A DNA stretch of 55,962 bases, taken from positions 1-55,962 of the forward strand of contig CASFDA010000011.1 of assembly GCA_949293335.1 (NCBI GenBank), written 5' to 3'. The stretch comes from an uncultured Spirochaetales bacterium (lineage in GTDB: Bacteria > Spirochaetota > Spirochaetia > Sphaerochaetales > Sphaerochaetaceae). Of this stretch, positions 35,430 to 44,275 are shown in pieces. Within the stretch, counting starts at the first letter, position 1, and each line of letters opens with the position of its first letter. The notes beneath the pieces were generated by a model. That model saw nothing but the letters and a program-made list of their open reading frames with translations, made no database searches and had not been told where the DNA came from. Both the position numbers and the translations under genes were made by a program.

Positions 35430-36992
35430 TTAGATCAGTTTTTCCGCAAATGCGGAGAGCACTTTGTCTCCACCGTCACCCTTGAGTACTTTCTTCGCAA
35501 GTACTTTACCGAGCTGTACTCCTTCCTGATCAAAGGAGTTTAGATTCCAGACCAGTCCCTGGAACATGACTTTGTTTTCGAAGTGCGAAAGGAGCGCTCC
35601 GAGAGCTTTCGGTGTCAGCTTTTCTCCATAGATGAGGGAGGATGGCCTTTCCCCATAGAATTTCTTGTTTTCGTCCTCATCGTCTTTTCCAAGAGCAAAG
35701 GCAACGATCTGCGCTGCGAGATTCGCATTCAGTTTTGTCTGGCTGCTAGACCCGTCGGTGATGGTATCAAAGCCATATTGTGAATTTTTAAATCCAATGA
35801 ACTGGAGAGGCACGATGTCTGTTCCCTGATGCAATAGCTGATAGAATGAATGCTGTCCATTCGTCCCAGGCTCTCCGAAGATTATCGGGCCGGTCTTGTA
35901 TGAGATCTTCTCGCCGAATCTGTTAACACTCTTTCCGTTTGATTCCATGTCGAGTTGCTGGAGGTGCGCAGGAAAGCGTGAGAGGGCCTGCGAATACGGA
36001 AGTATTGCTGTCGCCTCATATCCGAGCACGTTCCTGAGGTATACACCGATGAGAGCGTCCATCAGCGCGCCGTTTTTCTCGATATCCTCTTCAAGTGAGA
36101 GCAAATCCTCTTCGTGGGCACCTTCGAGAATCTCATTGAATGTATCAAAGCCATATGCGAGAGAAAGTACTACTGCGCCTACCATCGATGTGCTCGAATA
36201 ACGTCCTCCGATGAAATCATCGATGAAGAAGGACTTGAGCATTGATTCATCATGTGCGAGCGGACTTGTCTTGCTGGTGACTGCCACCATGTGCTTCTTC
36301 GGATCAAGTCCTTTGACTGGAGATGATTCAAGAGTCTTCAGCACCAGATCCCTGTTTGTCAGAGTCTCCTGTGTAGTCCCGCTCTTCGAGACAAGGATGA
36401 ATAGGGTAGTCTCGAAATCAAGTGATTTGATCACTTCAGCCGCATCATCTGGATCTACATTCGAAATGAAGTATGCATCCATCTTCCTCTCGTATCCCTT
36501 CAATGCGATGTAAAGTGCCCTCGGGCCTAAATCGGAACCGCCGATTCCAATCTGACAGACTTGTTTGAAAGCCTTGCCCGTTGAACCTTTTATTTTTCCT
36601 TCGTGAACAAGAGCAGAGAACTCCCTTATCTTTTCAAGTTCGTTCTTGTAGAAATCCTCTTTGTTCTCATCTTTGTAAACAACAGGTACACCCAGTACGT
36701 TTCCTCTTGTGAGATGGTGAAGGACAAGCCTCTTTTCTCCAGTGTTCATCATCTCTCCAGAAAGTATCATCTTGTACTTTCCGATCAGATCCTGCTCTTT
36801 TGCCAGGGCCTTCAGGGCAGAGATGGCCTGATCTCCCACAGGCATCGCCGCATAGGAATAGGTGAGGCCTCCTCCGATTCTGATCTCTTTGCTCTTTACC
36901 CTCTCTTCATCAAGCAAATCATGGAGTTTTTCCCTTTTTGCCCCCATGAGGGTGGAAAACGCCTTCAATTGGTCAAAATTTGCGAATTCCAT
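35430..36992 (-). CDS. pgi: glucose-6-phosphate isomerase
   Basis: The 520-residue enzyme interconverts glucose-6-phosphate and fructose-6-phosphate in glycolysis. Family signatures: GIGGSDLGPRALY, SKSGTTQETL, GGRYSSTSMVGAV, GEPGTNGQHSFYQLLHQG with the catalytic Glu/His region, and the C-terminal SFDQEGVQLGK with the catalytic Lys. Length is normal. It follows argR with a one-base TGATG overlap, an unusual operon partner, so pgi expression may be tied to arginine control. Confidence 0.96.
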   Translation of the reverse strand: MEFANFDQLKAFSTLMGAKREKLHDLLDEERVKSKEIRIGGGLTYSYAAMPVGDQAISALKALAKEQDLIGKYKMILSGEMMNTGEKRLVLHHLTRGNVLGVPVVYKDENKEDFYKNELEKIREFSALVHEGKIKGSTGKAFKQVCQIGIGGSDLGPRALYIALKGYERKMDAYFISNVDPDDAAEVIKSLDFETTLFILVSKSGTTQETLTNRDLVLKTLESSPVKGLDPKKHMVAVTSKTSPLAHDESMLKSFFIDDFIGGRYSSTSMVGAVVLSLAYGFDTFNEILEGAHEEDLLSLEEDIEKNGALMDALIGVYLRNVLGYEATAILPYSQALSRFPAHLQQLDMESNGKSVNRFGEKISYKTGPIIFGEPGTNGQHSFYQLLHQGTDIVPLQFIGFKNSQYGFDTITDGSSSQTKLNANLAAQIVAFALGKDDEDENKKFYGERPSSLIYGEKLTPKALGALLSHFENKVMFQGLVWNLNSFDQEGVQLGKVLAKKVLKGDGGDKVLSAFAEKLI

Positions 36993-37465
36993 CAGTCCTC
37001 CTTTACATCAGGTATCCTCAGCTGGAAGCTTTCCAAAAGGTCATCCTTCGTCATTCCTTCTCTGAGGATAATGAAAATTGTATCGTCCCCGGCGATTGAG
37101 CCCAGTATTTCAGGCAGGCCCAGTACGTCCAGTGCGAAACACACACTGTTGGCATGGCCTGGTCTGGTTTTCACAACGCCAATATTCCCCGAGAACTCAA
37201 TTGAGATGATACCACGCCGGACATCCTGCATGTAGCTTTTTTCATTCTCGCTGACAAAATCATCATCAGGCAGAGAGTAGTAATATCCTGACCATCCGTC
37301 GGAGATTTTACTGACTTTAAGCATCTTGAGATCACGAGAGAGGGTAGCCTGTGTAACGCTGAAGCCCTCCTTCCTGAGCATGTTTAGGAGTGTATCCTGG
37401 TTGTCTATTCGATTGTTCTTTATAAGTTCCTTAACTACAGAAAGCCGGTTATGCCTTTCTCGCAT
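36992..37465 (-). CDS. argR: arginine repressor
   Basis: A 157-residue ArgR/AhrC. The N-terminal winged helix has FSVTQATLSRDLKML, the signature DNA-reading helix. The C-terminal hexamerisation and arginine-binding domain has RPGHANSVCFALD and GSIAGDDTIFIILRE, the latter with the GDDT arginine contacts. Start ATG 37465 follows GGAGGAA. A perfect ARG-box palindrome sits 21 bases ahead, arguing for autoregulation. It overlaps pgi. Confidence 0.95.
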   Translation of the reverse strand: MRERHNRLSVVKELIKNNRIDNQDTLLNMLRKEGFSVTQATLSRDLKMLKVSKISDGWSGYYYSLPDDDFVSENEKSYMQDVRRGIISIEFSGNIGVVKTRPGHANSVCFALDVLGLPEILGSIAGDDTIFIILREGMTKDDLLESFQLRIPDVKED

Positions 37466-37486
37466 CTATTCCTCCAGAAATCAGAA

Positions 37487-37502
37487 TTGCATAAAAATGC
37501 AA
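37487..37502. promoter_or_regulatory. ARG box between argR and the phytol-kinase-like gene
   Basis: TTGCATAAAAATGCAA is a perfect inverted repeat (6-bp arms, AAAA spacer) very close to the known B. subtilis ARG-box pattern. A further TGCAT half-site follows. It lies in the divergent control region, so ArgR may control both directions. Confidence 0.6.
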
Positions 37503-37580
37503 TCAATATGCATCTTAACAGCTCTTCATTTTGTCTTGCAAGTTGCTTTGTATCTTCTTTCTGTATTATCATTTTGCCAG

Positions 37581-38192
37581 ATGAGTGAAAGTATTCTGTT
37601 TTTCCTCTTTTCATTCGCTTTTATCGGAGTTGCATTCCTATTATCTTATGTTTTAAAAGATAAAAATCGTGAATTGGCTAGAAAAAGCGCACACCTTGTT
37701 CTCTCTTTCTGGCCGTTTTGCGTAGTTCTCTTTCCATCTGTCCCGACATGTCTTGTCCTGGCTGGACCATTCGCCTTCTTTTTCATAAATATTCTGTCTC
37801 CATACATAGCGCCACTAGAACATCTGTTTGGACGTGATAGGGCATTGGGGCTTGCCCTCTTTCCTCTTTCGCTCTTTCTGATCACTCTTTTCTACAAAAT
37901 GGGAATGATTGAGTCGAACGTACTCATAATATCCTCACTCGTGATGGGAATTGCAGATACGTTTTCTGCTCTCGGAGGTATGTATTTCGGGAAGCACAGA
38001 ATATTTTCCAAGAGCATAGAAGGCTCTGTTTGCATGTTCATTTCCACATTTCTGATCCTTTCTTCTCATCTTGGCTTTGCATTTTCCCTGCTGTTTTCAT
38101 TTATAATCACCATTGTGGAGCTATTCTCGCCAAAGGGCTGGGACAATCTTACTGTTCCTGTGCTGACGACGTTTCTCCTCTGTTTGGTATGA
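37581..38192 (+). CDS. phytol/dolichol kinase-like membrane protein (VTE5/SEC59 family)
   Basis: A membrane protein of about 203 residues (231 if the ATG at 37497 is used) with about six TM helices. It has the family's ELARKSAHLVLSFWPF basic/His motif near the N-terminus. In the C-terminal half MGIADTFSALGGMYFGKHRIFSKSIEGS matches the GDAxAxLVGxxFGK...KSxEGS signature of CTP-dependent phytol, dolichol and diacylglycerol kinases. ATG 37497 lies inside the ARG-box palindrome, so 37581 is favoured; neither has a ribosome site. TATTAT at 37564-37569 would start RNA a few bases ahead of 37581. The DUF92 gene overlaps its stop by 4 bases. Confidence 0.7.
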   Translation: MSESILFFLFSFAFIGVAFLLSYVLKDKNRELARKSAHLVLSFWPFCVVLFPSVPTCLVLAGPFAFFFINILSPYIAPLEHLFGRDRALGLALFPLSLFLITLFYKMGMIESNVLIISSLVMGIADTFSALGGMYFGKHRIFSKSIEGSVCMFISTFLILSSHLGFAFSLLFSFIITIVELFSPKGWDNLTVPVLTTFLLCLV

Positions 38193-38989
38193 AAGGAATT
38201 GACAGACTGATTTCAGATCTTCCTCAAGGCTTGAGGATTGTTATCTTCTTCATCATCATATTGATAGTCGCAGGCATTGCCATCAGGAAGGGCTATCTGA
38301 CGAAAGGCGGAACGCTTGCAGCTTCCTTTCTTGCCCTTTTCGTGCTTTATGTCCTTGGCCTGAGCGGCCTTTTGCCATTCCTTTTCTTCTTTCTCTCTTC
38401 TTCTGTCCTCACAAAGGCTGCAGAAGGGCAGAAAAGCGGGATGCGGAACTTCTCGCAGGTTCTTGCAAATGGTGTTCCTCCGTTTTCCGGACTCATTCTC
38501 TTCCTCTTCTCGCCATGGCCTGCATTGGGTCTCCTGATGTTCTCTTCTTCCATTGCAGAGATCACTGCGGATACATGGGCGAGTGAAGGTGGTCTGTTTT
38601 CCCATAAGAATCCTCGTTCAATACTTACAGGCACAGAAGTCCCGAAAGGAACCAGTGGCGGTGTGAGCCTGATGGGAATTGCCTTTTCCTTCCTTGGGTC
38701 CCTTTCAATTGCGTTCCTGACGACAGGACTCTTTTCCTTTCCCATTTCCTTTCTTTTCGTCATAACGATATCTGGTATTCTCGGCTCTCTGTTCGATTCT
38801 CTTCTCGGTGCGGTCTTTGAGGCAAGATATAGCACGAAGGATGGGGATGTAACATACTCGAGATATGACGATGAGGGAAATGAGAACTACCGCATCAGCG
38901 GGCTTCCTTTCATGGACAATGATATGATCAACTTCATTTCTTCCCTTTTTTCTGCCTCACTTTCGTTTCTCTTTTTCCTCTTTCTCTGA
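38189..38989 (+). CDS. DUF92/TMEM19 family membrane protein (VTE6-like)
   Basis: A 266-residue membrane protein with about six TM segments and the DUF92 landmarks: GYLTKGGTLAAS, SSSIAEITADTWASEGG, GTSGGVSLMG and GSLFDSLLGA. The plant VTE6 member phosphorylates phytyl phosphate to the diphosphate. The start ATG overlaps the VTE5-like stop (ATGA), so the two are co-translated. Together they could turn an isoprenoid alcohol into its diphosphate in two steps. Substrate in this organism is inference. Confidence 0.8.
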   Translation: MKGIDRLISDLPQGLRIVIFFIIILIVAGIAIRKGYLTKGGTLAASFLALFVLYVLGLSGLLPFLFFFLSSSVLTKAAEGQKSGMRNFSQVLANGVPPFSGLILFLFSPWPALGLLMFSSSIAEITADTWASEGGLFSHKNPRSILTGTEVPKGTSGGVSLMGIAFSFLGSLSIAFLTTGLFSFPISFLFVITISGILGSLFDSLLGAVFEARYSTKDGDVTYSRYDDEGNENYRISGLPFMDNDMINFISSLFSASLSFLFFLFL

Positions 38990-39014
38990 TTGATCTTGCC
39001 GATTGCCGTCTTTG

Positions 39015-39043
39015 TTTATATCTTATTTTCCGTGAATTATAAT
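39015..39043 (+). promoter_or_regulatory. candidate groEL promoter
   Basis: TATAAT at 39038-39043 with a weak TTTATA -35 (39015-39020) 17 bases upstream. No CIRCE (HrcA) inverted repeat is seen ahead of groEL. Confidence 0.4.
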
Positions 39044-39070
39044 CAGCCAAATTAATGGAGGAAAAAACAT

Positions 39071-40699
39071 ATGGCAAAGCAGCTTCAGTTCAATGAGGAG
39101 GCCAGAAAGTCCCTCGTTAACGGTGTGGAAAAGATTTCAAAGGCAGTAATGACCACACTCGGACCAAAGGGAAGGCTCGTACTCCTCGACAAGAAATATG
39201 GCGCTCCGACTGTAACCAAGGATGGTGTGTCGGTCGCACGTGAGATTGAGCTTGAAGATCCGTTTGAGAACATGGGAGCACAGCTTCTCAAGGAAGTTGC
39301 AACAAAGACAAACGATGTAGCTGGAGATGGAACAACAACAGCAACCGTCCTTGCCTGGTCAATTACCAAGGAGGGAATGAAGAGCGTAGCAGCTGGCGTG
39401 AACCCGATGGGAATCAGAAGGGGTATCGATATGGCTGTACGTGATGCTGTCGACTCGATCAAGGGCGAGGCCAAGATGATCGAGGACAAGGAAGAGATCG
39501 CTCAGGTCGCATCCATTTCCGCAAACAACGACAGAACAATCGGTGATGAGATTGCAAACGCAATGGACAAGGTCGGCAAGGATGGTGTCATTACAGTTGA
39601 AGAGAGCAAGACTATCGAGACTACTGTAGACTTTGTCGAAGGCATGCAGTTCGATCGCGGATATCTCTCCGCTTACTTCTGCAACAACAAGGACACAATG
39701 ATCAGCGTCCTTGATAACCCTTATATCCTCATTTACGACAAAAAGATTTCCAATATGAAAGATCTTCTTCCAATCCTCGAGAAGGTCGTGCAGACAAACA
39801 AGCCGCTTCTGATCATCGCTGAGGATGTGGATGGAGAGGCACTTCCTACCCTCGTTGTCAACGCAGTCCGTGGCGCTCTCAATGTGGTTGCAGTAAAGGC
39901 ACCTGGTTTTGGTGACAGACGTAAGGCAATGCTTGAAGATATTGCTATCCTCACTGGCGGTCAGGTCATCACAGAAGAACTTGGCTTGAAGCTTGAGAAC
40001 GCAGATCTCTCGATGCTCGGACGTGCAACAAGTGTAAAGGTAGAGAAGGAGAATACCACAATCATCAATGGCGCGGGCAGCCAGGAAGCGATCCACGACC
40101 GCATCGCACAGATCAAGCTGCAGATAAAGGATTGCACAAGCGATTACGACAGGGAAAAGCTTCAGGAGAGACTCGCCAAGCTCGCTGGTGGTGTTGCAGT
40201 TATCAACGTTGGTGCAGCAACAGAGGTTGAGCTCAAGGAGAAGAAACACCGCGTTGAGGATGCCCTCAGTGCAACAAGGGCAGCTATCGAAGAGGGGGTG
40301 ATCCCTGGTGGTGGCGTTGCTCTCGTACAGGCTGTAAAGGAACTTGAGAAGAAGGATCTTTCTGCCCTTACAGAAGAAGAGAAGATCGGCTATAGGATCG
40401 TCAAGAGAGCTCTTGAAGAGCCAATCCGCCAGATCGCGGAGAACGCTGGCGTAGATGGTTCGATCATCGCAGAGAAATGCAAGAACGAGAAGGATGGCGT
40501 TGGTTTCGATGCCAATAAGATGGTATGGTGCAACATGGTTCAGTCTGGAATCATTGATCCTGTAAAGGTAACACGTTCTGCACTTCAGAACGCAGCATCG
40601 ATCGCATCTCTCATTCTCACAACTGAGTGCGCAGTAACAGATATTCCTCAGAAGGAAGCACCTGCTGCACCGCAGAACCCAGGAATGGGCATGATGTGA
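39071..40699 (+). CDS. groEL: chaperonin GroEL
   Basis: The 542-residue 60-kDa chaperonin. The ATP-binding [11 protein letters not shown], the RRGIDMAV and the DRGYLSAYF segments are all present, and the protein ends in the Gly/Met-rich GMGMM tail. Length is normal. GGAGGAAAAAAC precedes the ATG. No groES is adjacent, so it must lie elsewhere. Codon choice is highly biased, as for nifJ. A terminator follows. Confidence 0.98.
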   Translation: MAKQLQFNEEARKSLVNGVEKISKAVMTTLGPKGRLVLLDKKYGAPTVTKDGVSVAREIELEDPFENMGAQLLKEVATKTNDVAGDGTTTATVLAWSITKEGMKSVAAGVNPMGIRRGIDMAVRDAVDSIKGEAKMIEDKEEIAQVASISANNDRTIGDEIANAMDKVGKDGVITVEESKTIETTVDFVEGMQFDRGYLSAYFCNNKDTMISVLDNPYILIYDKKISNMKDLLPILEKVVQTNKPLLIIAEDVDGEALPTLVVNAVRGALNVVAVKAPGFGDRRKAMLEDIAILTGGQVITEELGLKLENADLSMLGRATSVKVEKENTTIINGAGSQEAIHDRIAQIKLQIKDCTSDYDREKLQERLAKLAGGVAVINVGAATEVELKEKKHRVEDALSATRAAIEEGVIPGGGVALVQAVKELEKKDLSALTEEEKIGYRIVKRALEEPIRQIAENAGVDGSIIAEKCKNEKDGVGFDANKMVWCNMVQSGIIDPVKVTRSALQNAASIASLILTTECAVTDIPQKEAPAAPQNPGMGMM

Positions 40700-40725
40700 T
40701 GTTGCGGTAAAAACTGCAAATTTTG

Positions 40726-40758
40726 GGGCGGAGTGTTTTTCTCCGCCCTTGTGTTTTT
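40726..40758 (+). terminator. rho-independent terminator of groEL
   Basis: GGGCGGAG (40726-40733), loop TGTTTTT, CTCCGCCC (40741-40748), then TTGTGTTTTT. Confidence 0.88.
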
Positions 40759-40800
40759 CTCTGCTATTTGTCAAGAATATTGACTGATAGGGGATTTCTT

Positions 40801-42057
40801 ATGGCAACAGTAGAAAAGCAGATAAAACTCGCAAAACATAACAGGATAATCAGATTACTGGTCAAATTCATGATAATTGACCTGATTGTCTCCATCATTG
40901 GTAGTATTGTTCATCTCGTTGTAGATAATGATATTTCTGAACTTGCTATGACGATTATCGCATTTCCCTGGATGGCTGTTGTATATGCGATCGCATTTGC
41001 CTTTACGAACGAGATAGCATCAGTGCTTATTTTCAGCTTTTTCATCATCTCATTTCTTTTCCGACTGACAGTCCGGGGGATGTGGAAACTGATAACAAAG
41101 CCATACATGGTCCTGATGATGGCAGCAGGAATATTCCTTGCATATTATTTCCTTCCATACTTCTACGATGAAACTGATCTGTTCTTGACCCTTGGAAGGG
41201 CTGCTGTCTCTCCTTTTGTCCTTCTCAACGAACTTTGCCTATCCTCCTTTGGCCAGACTATTCCATATATCAATTCGTATACCTTCCTCATCAATTACGT
41301 ATCACCTCTGATTGTCTACCTTTTCCTCCTTTCTGTTTTCTGCAGGATAAGGGTTTTCTTGTCCTTCAGACATCTTTCTGTGATCACGGACGAAGGTGTA
41401 CTCTCAGTTCTGAATTCTGTGGTTGATGATTCGAAGAGAGTCTCGCGAAGGGTGCCTAGCAATGTCTACTTCTATCTTGATCCCAGTGACGACTTCAACG
41501 CTTACGCATTTGACTACAACAAGGTTGCTGTCAATCAGGGGCTTCTTGATTCCGATATCAAGGAAGATGAATTCAAGGCGATAATCGCACATGAAATGGG
41601 TCACATAGCACATCAGGATGTGGTTGCAATGAACTATGCGAGCGCAAATTATATGCTCTTGCTTTCAATCATCCTCATTCCGTCGATGATCCTTTACTAC
41701 ATGGGGACCTCTTCAGCAAAAGACAACTCGTCCAGTGGACTTACTGCTATAGCTTTCCTCCTGATGGCGGCAATTGGATTTCTCGGGGTGCTTTCGATGC
41801 GTGTCGTCAATTATATCTGTTACTTGCTTGGGGGAAAAATCAGCGAGCGCGGTGCGGATTTGTTTGCTGTGGAGACCGGACATGGGGAAGGTCTCACGAC
41901 ATTCTTCGCAGATTTCATCGATTCCCCTTCAGGCGGACTTTCTGATCCTCATCCGAGCATGAGAAACAGGCTCAAGTACACAATCAAGGCATTGAAGAAA
42001 AAGGGGAACTCATCGCAGGAACTTATCGCAGCACTCGAGAAAATCGCAATTTCCTGA
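40801..42057 (+). CDS. M48 family zinc metalloprotease
   Basis: A 418-residue membrane protease of the HtpX/Ste24 class. Five or more TM helices fall in two clusters (residues 20-180 and 285-340). Zinc ligands are H264 and H268 in HEMGH, with E349 in the ERGAD motif as the third. The C-terminal HPSMRNRLKY block is typical. It would cleave misfolded membrane proteins from the cytoplasmic side. ATG 40801 follows AGGGGA. It is larger than E. coli HtpX (293), with a longer N-terminal membrane region. Confidence 0.87.
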   Translation: MATVEKQIKLAKHNRIIRLLVKFMIIDLIVSIIGSIVHLVVDNDISELAMTIIAFPWMAVVYAIAFAFTNEIASVLIFSFFIISFLFRLTVRGMWKLITKPYMVLMMAAGIFLAYYFLPYFYDETDLFLTLGRAAVSPFVLLNELCLSSFGQTIPYINSYTFLINYVSPLIVYLFLLSVFCRIRVFLSFRHLSVITDEGVLSVLNSVVDDSKRVSRRVPSNVYFYLDPSDDFNAYAFDYNKVAVNQGLLDSDIKEDEFKAIIAHEMGHIAHQDVVAMNYASANYMLLLSIILIPSMILYYMGTSSAKDNSSSGLTAIAFLLMAAIGFLGVLSMRVVNYICYLLGGKISERGADLFAVETGHGEGLTTFFADFIDSPSGGLSDPHPSMRNRLKYTIKALKKKGNSSQELIAALEKIAIS

Positions 42058-42069
42058 TTTGTGTACATA

Positions 42070-42098
42070 TTGTGTTGTGCATGCGCGGATGCTAGATT
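42070..42098 (+). promoter_or_regulatory. candidate promoter of the yajC-rex operon
   Basis: TTGTGT (42070-42075), 17 bases, TAGATT (42093-42098); predicted start near 42105, ~54 bases ahead of yajC. Confidence 0.35.
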
Positions 42099-42158
42099 CT
42101 TTTAACCAAACATGTTAGTTTTTTCTTCAGTTCAATTTGTATTAAAGGTGGAAGGATT

Positions 42159-42587
42159 ATGAACCCAGTTCTATTGATGGCTGGCGGTTCTGCAGAGCAG
42201 AGCTCCATGACAACAACATTCGTTACATTCATTCTTATCATCCTGATCTTCTATTTTCTTATCATCAGGCCTCAGAAGAAGAGGGATAAGGAAGCAAAGA
42301 AGATGCTTGAGGCAATGAAGAAAGGTGACAAGGTCGTTTCAATTGGAGGAATCCATGGAACAATCGTTGCGGTCAAAGAGCAGACAGTTGTCGTCAAGGT
42401 AGATGATTCTGCCCGCATTGAGTTCTCCAAGAGCGCTATCGCTTCTGTCGTAAGCAAGGACAAGAGTGCTCCTGAGAAAGTGAAGAAAGAAGAGGTCAAG
42501 GTCGAAGAGAAGGCAGATGAAAAAGTAGAGGAAAGGCCGGAACTCGTCCTTGAGAAGACAGAAGAAGAAAAGAAAGAAGAGAACTGA
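42159..42587 (+). CDS. yajC: preprotein translocase subunit YajC
   Basis: The 142-residue YajC partner of SecDF. One TM helix (about 19-38, FVTFILIILIFYFLIIRPQ) is followed by the conserved RPQKKRDKEAKKM and GDKVVSIGGIHGTIVAV motifs. A long Glu/Lys-rich tail of about 40 residues is an extension beyond the usual ~110. AAGGTGGAAGG precedes the start. It heads the yajC-secD-secF-ispH-rex operon, with 2 bases to secD. Confidence 0.93.
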   Translation: MNPVLLMAGGSAEQSSMTTTFVTFILIILIFYFLIIRPQKKRDKEAKKMLEAMKKGDKVVSIGGIHGTIVAVKEQTVVVKVDDSARIEFSKSAIASVVSKDKSAPEKVKKEEVKVEEKADEKVEERPELVLEKTEEEKKEEN

Positions 42588-42589
42588 AA

Positions 42590-44275
42590 GTGAAAAAGAC
42601 TGGCAGGGTGCTGTTGGTCCTACTTGTTCTCGTAGTTAGTACCGCGCTCATCTATCCGACGATTTCGTGGTACTTCTTCACATCTGGGGACATAAAGAGC
42701 CTCGCACTATCATCAAATACTTCAATAAGGGACTACTCGATGAGGGAGTCCCTTAAAATTGTCAATGAGCTGAAAGAGATTGCACTCAGGAGCCGTACGG
42801 AGGAGATCCCTGGTGAGTACAGGTATCTGGGTCGTGGCAGCTGCTATGATGTGCTCTCGTCATATGAAAGTGAACTGGATCTCCAGAATGCGATCGAAAG
42901 CCACATAAGGGGAGAGATATTCCGTGTGAAGAATCTCTCTTCGCGGGCATTGAAGCTGGGGCTTGATCTCCGAGGAGGAATGTCTGTCGTCCTCGAAGCA
43001 GACAGGGATGCATATTCATCGATGCACGAAGGCGCTCAGCTGACAGACCAGGAGGTCTCTTCGCTTGTCCTTCAGGACATGGAGATACTTTCAAGCAGGG
43101 TAGACCAGTTCGGTGTTTCTGAACCAGAGATCAGGGCGCAGGGGACAGACCAGATTGTCCTCGAACTTCCGGGTGAGTCAGATCCTGAAAGGGTTGATTC
43201 GCTTCTCCGCGGACGGGGCGCTCTTTCTTTCCATCTCGCAGATAGTGCGCTGAGCGAGCGTGTGACTTCTTATTTCAGGGCAAATCCGGACGAGATATAT
43301 GACGAGGATGGAAACATTGTTACCCCGTCGTTCGTTCCTGCCGGAATGAAGGTTCTCGGAATATACGAAGAGGATGAGTATGGTCTTGACCGGCTCACTG
43401 GGTATGCTGTGATTGATGAGAGTGTCGTCATCGATGGCACTCACCTTGAGACTGCAAGGAGTGACAATAGCCAGAGGGATGGCCGTCCTGTAGTCACATT
43501 CCGCTTTGACGATGAGGGAGGAGATATCTTCTACTCATTTACTTCAAGGCACATCGGATCGTCACTTGCGCTTGTCCTGGATGACATGGTCAAGAGCGTC
43601 GCGACAATCAATAGCGCGATCTCAAACAGCGTGGAACTTTCCGGAGGCTTCACCCGTGAGGAGGCAGACAGCATAGCCGTTGTTCTCAGAAGTGCATCCC
43701 TGCCGATGCCACTTCACGTGGTTTCTGAGCAGACTGTAGGAGCTTCTCTTGGCGATGATGCGGTCCGCACAGCTCTCTATGCGATCTTCTTCGGGCTCTT
43801 CTTGGTACTCATATTCATGATCATCTTCTACGGACCTGCAGGAATCATTGCAGATATCGCTCTGCTTTTGAATTTCTACATGATGTTGAGTGTGCTCTCA
43901 GCACTTAGCTTCACCCTTACGCTCACATCGATTGCGGGACTTGTCCTCACGCTCGGAATGGCTATCGATGCAAATGTCATCATCTACGAGAGGATGAAGG
44001 AGGAAAAGAGGAACGGACTTTTGCCGTTTGAGGTCGTGAAAAAAGGCTTTTCCGGGGCGTTCTGGACGATCATGGACTCGAACATAACGACGATAATCGC
44101 GGCTTTGGTCCTTTCCGTGTTCGGTTCTTCAAGTGTGAAGGGATTCGCGAACACCCTTGCGATCGGAGTCACATGCTCCCTCTTTACAGCTCTTTTCGTT
44201 AGCCACCTGATCTTTGATTTCTTCGTCAGTGAGAATAGTTTCAGGGGAGTTGCCCTTTCTTGGAGGAGAAAATGA
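42590..44275 (+). CDS. secD: protein translocase subunit SecD
   Basis: A 561-residue SecD, which uses the proton motive force to help protein export. One N-terminal TM helix, a large periplasmic part beginning with LGLDLRGGMSVVLE, and five C-terminal TM helices with GMAIDANVIIYERMKEE. Start is GTG 42590, two bases after yajC. It overlaps secF by 4 bases (ATGA). Confidence 0.95.
   Translation: MKKTGRVLLVLLVLVVSTALIYPTISWYFFTSGDIKSLALSSNTSIRDYSMRESLKIVNELKEIALRSRTEEIPGEYRYLGRGSCYDVLSSYESELDLQNAIESHIRGEIFRVKNLSSRALKLGLDLRGGMSVVLEADRDAYSSMHEGAQLTDQEVSSLVLQDMEILSSRVDQFGVSEPEIRAQGTDQIVLELPGESDPERVDSLLRGRGALSFHLADSALSERVTSYFRANPDEIYDEDGNIVTPSFVPAGMKVLGIYEEDEYGLDRLTGYAVIDESVVIDGTHLETARSDNSQRDGRPVVTFRFDDEGGDIFYSFTSRHIGSSLALVLDDMVKSVATINSAISNSVELSGGFTREEADSIAVVLRSASLPMPLHVVSEQTVGASLGDDAVRTALYAIFFGLFLVLIFMIIFYGPAGIIADIALLLNFYMMLSVLSALSFTLTLTSIAGLVLTLGMAIDANVIIYERMKEEKRNGLLPFEVVKKGFSGAFWTIMDSNITTIIAALVLSVFGSSSVKGFANTLAIGVTCSLFTALFVSHLIFDFFVSENSFRGVALSWRRK

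Noticed and set aside
37497-37580. upstream ATG extension of the phytol-kinase-like gene
   Set aside because: The ATG falls inside the ARG-box palindrome and lacks a ribosome site. It would add a hydrophobic segment and cannot be fully excluded.
39001-39070. CIRCE/HrcA operator ahead of groEL
   Set aside because: No TTAGCACTC-N9-GAGTGCTAA-type repeat is present.
39359-40774. 471-codon open frame antisense to groEL
   Set aside because: It exists because groEL uses a narrow set of optimal codons that leave the opposite strand free of stops. It is Cys/Leu-rich, has no family resemblance, and groEL is certain.
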